Positions 53,709 to 62,693 of a stretch of DNA of 64,000 bases are shown piece by piece. The number at the start of each line of letters is the position of its first letter. Position 1 is the first letter of the stretch. Origin of the DNA: Persicobacter sp. CCB-QB2 (GTDB taxonomy: Bacteria; Bacteroidota; Bacteroidia; Cytophagales; Cyclobacteriaceae); NCBI RefSeq assembly GCF_001274635.1, contig NZ_LBGV01000001.1, positions 1,612,001 through 1,676,000 of the forward strand. Reading direction: 5' to 3'. A program made the translations under genes and the position numbers. The notes under the pieces are model-generated. The model saw only the letters and a list, made by a program, of their open reading frames with translations, was not told the origin of the DNA and did not search any database.

Positions 53709-55085
53709 ATGAATCCAATAGCGGCTATGGACGACACCATCGTGGCATTGGCGACTCCGCAGGGAGTAGGTGCCATCGCAGTGATCAGGTTGTCGGGAAA
53801 TGAAGCGATCAGTATAGTCAATGAGGTATTTAAGGGTAAAGACCTGAGCAAGCAGGAGAGCCATACCATCCACTTCGGAACCATTCGCGATGGGGAGAAG
53901 ATTCTGGATGAGGTTTTGGTATCGCTTTTTATTGCACCGAAATCTTTCACCAAGGAAAATGTGGTGGAAATTTCTACTCACGGCTCCCCTTTCATCATCA
54001 AGCAGATGATTCAGCTGTTTTTGAGAAAGGGTGCGCGACTGGCTCGTGCTGGTGAGTTCACCAAACGTGCCTTTATGAACGGACAGTTCGATTTGGCGCA
54101 GGCGGAAGCGGTGGCAGACCTGATTCATTCGGATTCGGAAGCGGCACATGCGGCGGCCATGAATCAGATGCGCGGTGGTTTTTCCGCGGAAATTGCAGCC
54201 TTACGTGAGCAACTGATTCACTTTGCCTCTATGATTGAGCTGGAACTGGACTTCTCTGAAGAAGATGTAGAATTTGCGGATCGTCAGCAATTGCAGGGAT
54301 TGGTAGATCGCCTGCAGGAGGTGATCAAGAAGCTGGTAGATTCTTTTGACCTGGGTAATGTGATCAAGAATGGCGTGCCGACGGTGATTGCGGGTAAGCC
54401 GAATGCCGGAAAGTCTACCCTGCTGAATGCGCTGTTGAATGAGGAAAAAGCGATTGTTTCCGATATCGCCGGAACGACGCGTGACTTTATTGAGGATGAG
54501 ATTCATTTGGAAGGTTTGTCTTTCCGCTTTATCGATACGGCAGGACTTCGGGAAACGGAAGACAAGGTGGAAGCGATTGGCGTGGAGCGTACCCGTGAGA
54601 AAATGAAGCAGGCGGCGGTGATCATTTATCTGTTTGATTTGGCAGAAGAAAGACTGGAGGATATTCAGGAAGAAGTCGCTAAACTGCAGGAAGGCAGCAT
54701 CCCATTTATTAAGGTGGGCAATAAGATGGATGAGGCGAAACCGGAAATCCTGGAAGCCCTGAAGCAAGAAGATGGCTGGATTTTCATCTCTGCCGGGCAA
54801 AAGGAAAACCTGGAGGAGCTGAAAGATCAGCTGGTGTCCAAAGTGAATATGCAGGAGATCAAGGCTGGCAATACGGTGGTGACCAACGCCCGCCACTATG
54901 AATCCCTGATCCGTACGCAACAGGCGCTGGACAATGTGACCAATGCGATTGTCGCCCAAATACCGGGTGACCTGATGGCGATGGACATCCGAGAAGCCCT
55001 GCACTATCTGGGAGAAATCTCGGGAACAGTAACGACGGATGATCTGCTGGAGAATATTTTTAGTAAGTTTTGTATAGGCAAATAG
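53709..55085 (+). CDS. mnmE: tRNA modification GTPase MnmE
   Basis: 458 residues with every family landmark: N-terminal THF-binding domain (TIVALATPQGVGAIAVIRLSG), G1 GKPNAGKST, G2/G3 region GTTRDF and DTAGLRET, G4 NKMD, and the invariant C-terminal CIGK. With MnmG it installs the cmnm5 group on the wobble uridine of certain tRNAs. I chose ATG 53709 for its AGGAG ribosome-binding site and family length; an upstream frame to 53658 exists. The prophage lies directly upstream. Confidence 0.96.
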   Translation: MNPIAAMDDTIVALATPQGVGAIAVIRLSGNEAISIVNEVFKGKDLSKQESHTIHFGTIRDGEKILDEVLVSLFIAPKSFTKENVVEISTHGSPFIIKQMIQLFLRKGARLARAGEFTKRAFMNGQFDLAQAEAVADLIHSDSEAAHAAAMNQMRGGFSAEIAALREQLIHFASMIELELDFSEEDVEFADRQQLQGLVDRLQEVIKKLVDSFDLGNVIKNGVPTVIAGKPNAGKSTLLNALLNEEKAIVSDIAGTTRDFIEDEIHLEGLSFRFIDTAGLRETEDKVEAIGVERTREKMKQAAVIIYLFDLAEERLEDIQEEVAKLQEGSIPFIKVGNKMDEAKPEILEALKQEDGWIFISAGQKENLEELKDQLVSKVNMQEIKAGNTVVTNARHYESLIRTQQALDNVTNAIVAQIPGDLMAMDIREALHYLGEISGTVTTDDLLENIFSKFCIGK

Positions 55086-55104
55086 ATAAAAAATGACATA
55101 AAAT

Positions 55105-55141
55105 AAATCCCTGTAGGTTTGATACTTGCAGGGATTTTTTT
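55105..55141 (+). terminator. Terminator after mnmE
   Basis: AAATCCCTG and CAGGGATTT pair around a 16-nt loop and end in T7. From 55142 to 55366 I see no gene. Confidence 0.82.
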
Positions 55142-55366
55142 GCCCAATATTTTGTTCCACAAGTATACCATCGACTTTGTATTACTATATATTTAAAAGA
55201 ATGAAACTCAGCCCTCCTTAACAGATAAGAAGGACAAAAAGGCTATCGTTTATAAGCGAAATCCTTACCACCCAACCCTCATTTAACTCATCAGGCCAAA
55301 AAAAGTGGAGAAAAAACTTAGGGTTTAGCTTTCAACCTCAGCTTTGACTGTCTAACATATGAAGAA

Positions 55367-56683
55367 TCACTTCACAGATTTTCCTGTCTTTCGAAACTCT
55401 CTTGTAATAGCATATTTCAGGTCTTCATTTTGAATAATTAATTCTTCGGATTCAAACGCTTTTAAAGAACAAAAACGAATAATATTAGTGATAGCCCCGC
55501 CGGCCAACTCATATTTTCTGGCTATTTCCCATAAGTCAATTTCTTCACTAAGCTTAAAATCTTTAGGAAAAGCCTTACACCATAATGAATATCGGGTTTC
55601 CTCGTCCGGCATTGGAAAGGTAATGGTTGCCTGGAATCTTCTGTTAAAGGCAGCATCCATATTACTTTTTAAATTTGAAGCAAGGATAACCAAGCCCGGA
55701 AAATCCTCTACCCGCTGAAGCAAATACGAGACCTCCTGATTAGCATATTTATCATTTGAACTGTTTGTCTGAGTTCTTTTTCCAAAAATGGAGTCTGCTT
55801 CATCAAAGAAAAGAATCCAATTTTTATTCTCGGCTACATCAAATAGTTGCTTTAGATTTTTTTCAGTTTCTCCTACCCATTTTGATACCACCATACTTAA
55901 ATCCACACGATAAACCGGAAGATTAAATGCCTTTCCAATTAATGAAGCGGTCAAAGTTTTTCCTGTACCTGAAGGACCATGAAATAATACCCGATAACCT
56001 GGCTTCACCTTTTTACTAAGTTCCGGCATATCCTCTAGCCTTTGCCGGTGCTTCATCCACAGCTTTAATTCATTTAAACCGTCTAAGGTCTGATAGGGCA
56101 GAATTAAATCCTCCCATTCCATTTTAGTTTCCAGTAGGGAGGCAGGAAAACCAGAACCGTATTTTGGTTTAAACTCCAGGCCTCTTATCAAAGCAAACAA
56201 TTCTCCGGTAGGAATTAACTGGGAAGTTGTAAAAGATCTGTTAGACTCCACCTTTTCCACCTGAATCAGATTTTGGGCTATTACGGTATTTGACCCCTCA
56301 AAAAGTGGAATCATACTGATCCTTTCTTTTATTTTGAAGCCATTTAACAAAAATATAACCGTCTCTATAGTTGGATAGAAGGTCTGCTTTTCCGCATGAA
56401 CCTCTCCTCCCAAATAGACTCCACTCAGCTTATTATTATTAATTGAAACATAGAACTTGTTAAAGGTGGGCGGGTAAATATGTGGGGCAACCGCACATAA
56501 TAAAATAAAATATTCAATCGGATGAATATTAAAAGGGAGTGATTTCTTAAACTCAGAGTGATCAAAAATATTTAAAATCTGCTGCTCTGATAGACCAGAA
56601 AAATTCATATCTAAATTTTCCTCTTTCCCTGAAAAAGCAACCTGAGTAGCCTCTATCAGCATGAAAATATCATTAATTATCAT
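55367..56683 (-). CDS. AAA+ ATPase of the eCIS-associated type
   Basis: 438 residues. The N-terminal ~190 residues are unrecognised. A classical AAA+ domain follows: Walker A GPSGTGKT, pore region VVSKWVGETEKN, Walker B WILFFDEADSIFGKR, sensor 1 ILASNLKSN and the arginine finger in AFNRRFQ. The stretch DKYANQEVSYLLQRVEDFPGLVILASN is very like the ATPases encoded with extracellular contractile injection systems (Afp15-type) in Bacteroidota. No other eCIS structural gene is in the window. It diverges from the adjacent hydrolase/effector gene, suggesting a functional pair. Confidence 0.78.
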   Translation of the reverse strand: MIINDIFMLIEATQVAFSGKEENLDMNFSGLSEQQILNIFDHSEFKKSLPFNIHPIEYFILLCAVAPHIYPPTFNKFYVSINNNKLSGVYLGGEVHAEKQTFYPTIETVIFLLNGFKIKERISMIPLFEGSNTVIAQNLIQVEKVESNRSFTTSQLIPTGELFALIRGLEFKPKYGSGFPASLLETKMEWEDLILPYQTLDGLNELKLWMKHRQRLEDMPELSKKVKPGYRVLFHGPSGTGKTLTASLIGKAFNLPVYRVDLSMVVSKWVGETEKNLKQLFDVAENKNWILFFDEADSIFGKRTQTNSSNDKYANQEVSYLLQRVEDFPGLVILASNLKSNMDAAFNRRFQATITFPMPDEETRYSLWCKAFPKDFKLSEEIDLWEIARKYELAGGAITNIIRFCSLKAFESEELIIQNEDLKYAITREFRKTGKSVK

Positions 56684-56766
56684 TTTATATGTTATTTTCC
56701 TTTTCTAGTATCAATAATTTGTGAATTTAGGAATATATTTAGGCTTGTAAAAATCTTGGCTATAAT

Positions 56767-59436
56767 ATGAGTTTTTCAGCGCAGGTAGAAGAAAGAAATA
56801 CCGGAACAAGAAATCGAAATAATCAACAATCGCAGGACCCTGCAAGAGTAAACACAGATCACCTTCCTGATTTAGACGTTTTGCTAGGAAATTCTGAATT
56901 TTCATCAAATCAGCTGGAAACCCAAACTCAGCAAGCCAATAGTAGTACCGATCAACAGACTTCCGCCCAAATCAGACTCCCAAAATGGAAATTACTTCCG
57001 GAGAATTAACTGAAATAGGCGAAGGGACAAGTTTATATATTCATTGGCCGGGAGGCAATTCCGGTGTAACCATTGGAAGTGGCTACGACATAGGCTCAAG
57101 AAGTAAAGAAGAAGTTCTTGCTGCCTTACAAGCTGCTGGAATGGAATTAAATCAAGCTACTGCAATAAGCGCAGGGGCAGGATTAAAACAAGACCAAGCC
57201 AAAAAGTTCGTTACAGATAATAAACAAGCAATTGGCAAAATAAACGAAAATGTCAGAGTAAACTTACTTGCCTCCTTATTGCCGGAATATACGGAAAAAG
57301 CCAAAAATATTGCAACCAGTACAACTGCTGACTCAAAAAATGTTAATGCCCGTTCAAGGGAAAAAAAGGATGGAGTACAGCAGGGAAGTTATGTACTCTC
57401 CTCTGAACAATGGGATAATTTACACCCCGCCATGGTGGAATTTATTACAGATCTGGCCTATCAGGGAGGAACTTATGCATATGACAGAGTCGCAAAAGTA
57501 AATAAAGCTATAGTCGACAATATTGATAACGACCTTGAACAATTTAAAGCGGTCAGACAATTATATGAAGACGGCTATTTTGATACTTATTTTGACAACT
57601 TGGGAACAATGAGTAGAGTTTCCGGAGATTTTTCAGAAAATTTTTATGATCAACAGATTGCGCTTAAAGGAGAATACCGAAGAAACCAATTAAGACTGGC
57701 CTATCTAAATCATATTATTTCCGCTTTAGAAAGTAATAAATCCGTAGTGGTAACCAGTGAATCAGACCAAAAGGAAAATGATACGCTATCTACTTCAAAT
57801 ACAGAAGTTGTCGAAAGAACTGAAACTAACGAGAACCATCAGGAAAATGAAGGACTAATTCCCAAAATGGTTCTTCCTATGCTTATCAAGTTGAAGAAGG
57901 GTTTGGGAATATTGCAATTGCCAAAAAATTTGGTGTTTCAGTCGCAGCAATTGAAAATGAAAATCAGGAGCTCTACAATAAAAGGGGGCTAAAGGTTACT
58001 TTTGGCCGGGAGACCTTATCATAATTCCTAACCCCACAAAAAATATTGATGCTTTAGATAATAGTACGCAAAACAATGCTCCTTCTACGGAAGAAACTGT
58101 TTCAGAAACTGAAACAGCAACAAACAGTCCTGCTGTTGAAGTGGCAAATCCTTCCACTTCTTATTACTATATTGTCGGGAAAGGCATGAGTAATGCAATG
58201 ATTGCGTCGAAGTTTGGAACATCAGTGACATTAATAGAGGAAGCAAACCAGGAATTACACAAAAAGAGAGGCGAAAAAGGGTACTTCTGGGCTTTGGACA
58301 ATATTGTCATCCCCTCTCCCACAAAAAATTTAGACCTATTATCTACCCAATCAGAAAACAACACTACATCAGGAAATACGGAAAGTGAGCAAGAAGCCAA
58401 TCCAACCCGCGTTGTCACAGTAAATAAGCTGTTTCAGCAGTATAATGATAAGGATTTAACCATGCCCGCCTTTGCGAGAGCCATAATTCCTTTTGCTGCT
58501 AAAAGCCCTGATGATATTAAAGCTGTTTTTTCAAAATTATCCTGGACTTCCAAAGATAATTTCGCTTATGCATTAGCCGTAAATGCTGGAAAATCGACTA
58601 TGGCGAGCTGGGATAAGACATTATTAAAAGAAATGTCAAATGCCTTATCGACATTCTTAACAACGTCCAGGGATCAAAATCTGATGCAGAAAAAAATTGT
58701 TGATGAAATTATTGGGGTGGAAATAAAAACAAAGGCCAGTACAGAGACTACAAACCAGGAAGGCAATGATAAGGAAATTCTAAACGCCGAAGCAAGACAA
58801 GCTGGAATTGATTTTTTGGAAAACAATAAGGAGGCTTATTTAAAAGGAGATGAAAGGTGGGAATCAGGAACTTATAATGACATCACTTTCAATAACATCT
58901 TAATTGTTCATAAGGACAAAGCATCTGGGGAACATTTAAAAGTATATAGAACATACAGTGATGGAGTTTACACTTTGGCTGGAAAAATCACCTTAACTGA
59001 TCAGGAATATTCCACTGAAAAAGATAAGGCCACCCTATCCATAACCTACTGCAACTTGGCAGCAACGAAAATAGGCATGGAATACGATGCTCCTAATCTT
59101 CAACGGTATAAGAATAAAGAATATAATGCAAATGGTATTTTTGACAACCTTAAAAAGGGTCACTACAACTCTGATACGCACCAATTCAAACCTATCGACT
59201 ATAAAGAGGCTGAAAAATATGCAGCAAAAGGAGGTTTAGCCTATGCTATTTGGAAAAACCCTTCAGGAGGATCAGGACATATTGCTACTTTAATTGGAGG
59301 ATACGGAGGAGATGGTACAAATACCATGAAAAATCTAAAAATATTTCAGGCTGGATCAACCTTTGGTGAGATGGTTTACTCAAGTGGGTTTGGTGGAAAT
59401 CTAATTTGTGACTTTTATATTTGGATAAAAAAATAA
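56767..59436 (+). pseudogene. Multidomain peptidoglycan hydrolase / effector-like protein, three frameshifts
   Basis: Three open frames (56767-57009, 56985-57992, 58141-59436, plus linking sequence in a further frame) join into one ~890-residue protein if single bases are restored near 56996 (AAAA), 57882 (AAAA) and 57985 (GGGGG). Domain order: disordered Gln/Asn-rich N-terminus; pesticin/T4-type lysozyme domain with HWPGGNSGVTIGSGYDIG; LysM-like module 1 (YQVEEGFGNIAIAKKFGVS); LysM-like module 2 (YYIVGKGMSNAMIASKFGTS); linker; and a C-terminal papain-like amidase with Cys in ITYCNLAA and His in SGHIATLIGG. It would cleave both glycan and peptide bonds. There is no signal peptide. Downstream lipoproteins and an LprI-like inhibitor suggest a secreted toxin with immunity genes. 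Confidence 0.72.
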
Positions 59437-59442
59437 TACTAA

Positions 59443-59913
59443 ATGAAAAATATAATCATATATTTAATAGTGCTCACTTCTTTTGCCTGTGCTAAAAAAG
59501 AAACAACAAAAGAAGTAGTAGTTGGTATTTGGCAAAAATCCCCCGTAATGGCATCCGGTTGGGTACAATCTTACACCTTTTTCCCAGACGGGAAATTTAT
59601 ATATCGAAAGTCCCAAGGGGATCAACTTGATCGAGAGCTTTCTAGCGAAGGCATTTTCAAAATTTCCAATGACACTTTAACTTTAGAAACTCAGTTATTA
59701 GTTAAATTAGAAGGAGGACAAATTGTAAATGGCCCTTTCGATGACAAGGTTATAGAGGGAGCCAAAGAAACCCAAACTCTAATTAAGCCAGCAACCATTG
59801 AAAAATTCTTTCTCCCTAAAATCGAGCTTGATGAGAATTTTCAAAAATTAAAAATGGAAATTGGTGAGACCACATTTTGGAAATTCAGAGACAATCCCAA
59901 TGAATACGAATAA
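59443..59913 (+). CDS. Lipoprotein, lipocalin-like; candidate immunity protein
   Basis: 156 residues with lipobox SFAC (MKNIIIYLIVLTSFACAKKE), so it should be membrane-anchored in the periplasm. The beta-rich GIWQKSP...WVQSYTFFPDGKFIYRKS and later strands resemble small lipocalin-like lipoproteins. It starts 6 bp after the hydrolase stop and overlaps the next gene by 14 bp, so the genes are cotranscribed. Its placement matches an immunity protein for the preceding peptidoglycan hydrolase; this is inference. Confidence 0.7.
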   Translation: MKNIIIYLIVLTSFACAKKETTKEVVVGIWQKSPVMASGWVQSYTFFPDGKFIYRKSQGDQLDRELSSEGIFKISNDTLTLETQLLVKLEGGQIVNGPFDDKVIEGAKETQTLIKPATIEKFFLPKIELDENFQKLKMEIGETTFWKFRDNPNEYE

Positions 59914-60492
59914 TATAATAATGGGAACCATTATTTCCCTCCTGCTATTTTTAGGTGCTTGTAATTCTCACACCTCAACCAAAAATCAGAGGGAATCCCA
60001 AACTCTTCCATTCCTATTCACAAGTGAGCATCCGGAATTCACCCAATACCTCAGTTCCTTTTCTGAAATCAAATATCCTTATGCCTTTGATTCGATCTGG
60101 AAAGCCATCGGAAGAGGAATCAAAAATAAAATTTCAACAGATTCTCCTTTTTTCAATCAATCCATTTTAATACCCCTTTAAATAAGGATTTGGATTATTT
60201 AGCGGCTTTTAAAATACCAATATCCCCAAAATTAGTGGGCTTAGTTTATAGCGGATCCGGAATGAGTCCCATTGACCATCATGTATTGATGGTAGTATAT
60301 GATGAAAAGGGAAATGCGGTAGAGTCTTTCAATATTCATGGTGAATACGGAGAAATCTATAATTTGTATGGCATGATTAAAGAAGACCTCACCTTAAAAA
60401 TTGATAGTGCCTCTTCCCTTGATCCGGAGAAAAAGATTCATAGACGATATTCATTTTCTCCTTCAGGGCATAGAACACCCATAAAAAATTAA
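59900..60492 (+). pseudogene. Second lipoprotein, frameshifted
   Basis: ATG 59900 opens a lipoprotein (MGTIISLLLFLGACNSH, lipobox LGAC). The frame stops at 60181 while the -1 frame carries on (FNTPLNKDLDYLAAFKIPISPKLVGLVYSGSG to RTPIKN). One more T in the T6 run near 60148-60153 gives 197 residues. Family unknown. Within the candidate immunity group. Confidence 0.65.
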
Positions 60493-60517
60493 ACGGTAAC
60501 CTTTCGAAATCTTCAAC

Positions 60518-60943
60518 ATGAAGCAATTAGTAATCCTTTTTGGAATCATCATCTTTTCTGCAGCTACCCTCAAGGCTCAAGATCAAAAACATCCTGTTGA
60601 GCAAAAATATGAAAACTGTATGGCTGAAGGAAGTTTCACAAATACAGCAAATAAAGCTTGCCTTGAAGAACAGTTACTGGATTGGGACCTTCAATTAAAT
60701 AAAAAATATAAGGAAGTCATGAGTTTTCTTCCTACTGAGGGAACCCTTAAAAACCAACTCAGAGCGTCACAGCGAAATTGGTTGAAATATTATCAGGCTG
60801 AATGCGTATTTATTGAAGCAAAATTCGAAGGACTGGAAGGCTCCATGTACCCCATAATAATACTGAAGGAAAAAATAAATATCCTAAAGCACAGGGTTCT
60901 GGAGCTAGAATCCTACGCGAATTATTATGAAGTGAACAATTAG
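60518..60943 (+). CDS. LprI-like lysozyme inhibitor (DUF1311)
   Basis: 141 residues. A signal peptide (LVILFGIIIFSAATLKAQ) is followed by the DUF1311/LprI pattern: paired Cys (YENCMAE, NKACLEE), DLQLNKKYKEVMSFL, then LRASQRNWLKYYQAEC with a further conserved Cys. LprI-family proteins inhibit lysozyme in the periplasm. Encoded immediately after a protein with a lysozyme domain, it is the best candidate for the dedicated immunity gene of that toxin. It starts 25 bp after the previous gene. Confidence 0.82.
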   Translation: MKQLVILFGIIIFSAATLKAQDQKHPVEQKYENCMAEGSFTNTANKACLEEQLLDWDLQLNKKYKEVMSFLPTEGTLKNQLRASQRNWLKYYQAECVFIEAKFEGLEGSMYPIIILKEKINILKHRVLELESYANYYEVNN

Positions 60944-60995
60944 TGTTTATCAATACGGGAATTTCTCAGTTTCTTGATTCAATGTTGGACAGGTA

Positions 60996-61219
60996 TTAAC
61001 CCGAATAATGCATGCTTAAATCGTCGTTTAGCTGCAAGGCGGAAAAAATGAAGGAATAGTTTCCTATTTCGAGTTTTTTCCAACAAAGCAGATAAATGAG
61101 GAGAAAGCAAGCTTGCCCAAATTTGAGCTATACACAAATGGCCAAACACAACCTTATCAGATTGAGACTAAGTCACTTAAAGAAATTAACTAAATCTAGC
61201 GGTGAATAATTCGGGTTAA
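60996..61219. repeat. MITE-like dispersed repeat, copy 3 (224 bp)
   Basis: Best-preserved copy: it begins TTAACCCGAATAATGCATGC and ends GGTGAATAATTCGGGTTAA, so the terminal inverted repeats read TTAACCCGAATWATKCA. Same length (224 bp) and orientation as copy 1 at 35-258; internal identity is high (for example AGTTTTTTCCAAC and AATGAGGAGAAAGCAAGC). Confidence 0.7.
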
Positions 61220-61301
61220 ATCCCGTTTCCATTATTAGAGCTCCAAACCTTTTGTAGCTTTTAAATGAACGATTGGCAAACGCTTTATTCCGGAATATGA
61301 A

Positions 61302-61820
61302 GTGCGGTTTGATGAGTATGGCAAAGGGCGCATGCATGATTTGGGCATTGAAGCCATCACTGATAGCGGAAAGCACGTTTTTGTTGGCCTTGAAGCCAAG
61401 GTGGACGAAAGCTTTGGTCCACGGATTAAAAAGCCCTATTTGGAGGCAAGAACCAAACGGATAAATGGGAAAAACACCAATGCCGATTTCCGCATTGAAG
61501 GGCTCATCAAAAGCTATTTCCCAAAGCCGAAAGCATCACTCTTTGACCTCCGATACCAGCTATTACACGGACTAGCAGGCACCGTAAACGCCAAAACAGG
61601 GGATGGCAAAAGTTACGACCACTATTGCATGCTTGTGATGACCTTCCAAACAAGCCTGTACGACCCGAAAAAAGGTCAGAAAAACCTTGAAGACTTTAAC
61701 ACCTTCATGAAGCAGACTTCCCTACTGGAACAACCCTCCAAAGGATCCTCATCAATATGGTATAAAGGACAGGTCGCAGATCAGAATGCAGACGTCCTAT
61801 TTCAATCCATCAAATACTAA
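61302..61820 (+). pseudogene. Nuclease-like protein fragment (PD-(D/E)XK-like), 5' end unclear
   Basis: The frame gives about 172 residues but opens with GTG 61302 in the middle of coherent sequence (TIGKRFIPEYEVRFDEYGKGRMHDLGIEA). An upstream stop and then the MITE end 70-80 bp before it suggest a truncated 5' end. The DLGIEA...VFVGLEAKVDES pattern (acidic residue then E-x-K) resembles PD-(D/E)XK nucleases or a DUF6946-like family. It may be a remnant of a restriction or defence gene. Confidence 0.5.
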
Positions 61821-61854
61821 AAAAAACGAGCTTCCCTTAGAGGTGAGGAGCTCG
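61819..61854 (-). terminator. Terminator between convergent genes
   Basis: GCGAGCT ... AGCTCG on the minus strand is followed by T8, giving an intrinsic terminator for the minus-strand gene at 61867-62400 and perhaps for the convergent gene too. Confidence 0.7.
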
Positions 61855-61866
61855 CCTGGTCAGGGC

Positions 61867-62400
61867 TTATGCTTTGACCTGCTCCTCCTGGTAGAAGGCT
61901 CCCCAATCTGATATACCACTATTAAAGCCTAATACTTGGTATTTCAATCCGGCCGCTTCTAACACCTGCTGGTCCTTCTTTTCCAGCCCTCCTTCACCAA
62001 TAAGGCCCCAACAGGGTGTTCCTCTCTTATCTTCAGGGTTCCCTGTACTCAAGTATACCGCATCAAAGCGCGAGCCTCTGCCTGTCCGATCTCCAAACTG
62101 CGCCTCAAGTTCTGCCAGCCGCTGCTGCTTCTTTTCTTCACTCATAAACATGAAGTAATTGTACTGATCGAAGGGCATGTGCTTCAAAAGCGCCTCCTCC
62201 CGATTTTCAACATGAAAAGCCATATATTCAAAGTACACCTCTTCACTTCTCCCCTCCAACATCTTGGTCACCATAGCTTCTATTGCCGGCTCTTCCATTT
62301 TCACCCACTGCTCAACAGGAGGAAGTTCCTTAATGAAGTCTGCTAAAAATTTCAGGAACTGGTCGTATTTTGTGAAATCTATTTTGTTGTTCATTTTCAT
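61867..62400 (-). CDS. Hypothetical protein
   Basis: 177 residues, acidic and soluble. The helical N-terminal half (FLKFLADFIKELPPVEQWVKMEEPAIEAMV) and middle are followed by GSRFDAVYLSTGNPEDKRGTPCWGLIGEGG and KYQVLGFNSGISDWGAFYQEE. I recognise no family. It is a single gene with its own terminator. The gap beyond it (62401-62693) shows only short AT-rich fragments on the minus strand and no gene I can support. Confidence 0.65.
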   Translation of the reverse strand: MKMNNKIDFTKYDQFLKFLADFIKELPPVEQWVKMEEPAIEAMVTKMLEGRSEEVYFEYMAFHVENREEALLKHMPFDQYNYFMFMSEEKKQQRLAELEAQFGDRTGRGSRFDAVYLSTGNPEDKRGTPCWGLIGEGGLEKKDQQVLEAAGLKYQVLGFNSGISDWGAFYQEEQVKA

Positions 62401-62693
62401 TGGGCTAAAAAATATTTATACTCCTACAATTTAGGATATTTACTGATGCTGCTTTCAAATTTATGGAGAATTACTTTCTTCCACCCCTCAATAACCTGAG
62501 AATCATTCAGATAATTCATAGACTACTTTTCTGTATATACTCTTTCTTGCGGCTGTACTTAATCAAGCAAGGAACAAGCTGGCTGTAACTGTCTGCATCA
62601 TTAGTAACAAAAAGAGTTCCTGTGAAAAGGAATTCCACGACCAATCACCATTTATAACGATAACCAGGTAAGAGATAAAAAAGCTATTTACCT

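Noticed and set aside
54201..55160. Long minus-strand open frame over mnmE
   Set aside because: It is antisense to a well-conserved housekeeping gene and has a His/Arg/Gln-rich composition typical of shadow frames.
62401..62693. Short minus-strand open frames between mcrC and the 177-residue gene
   Set aside because: Fragments of about 30-45 codons read like protein in places, but frames are interrupted and none has a good start; they may be remnants.
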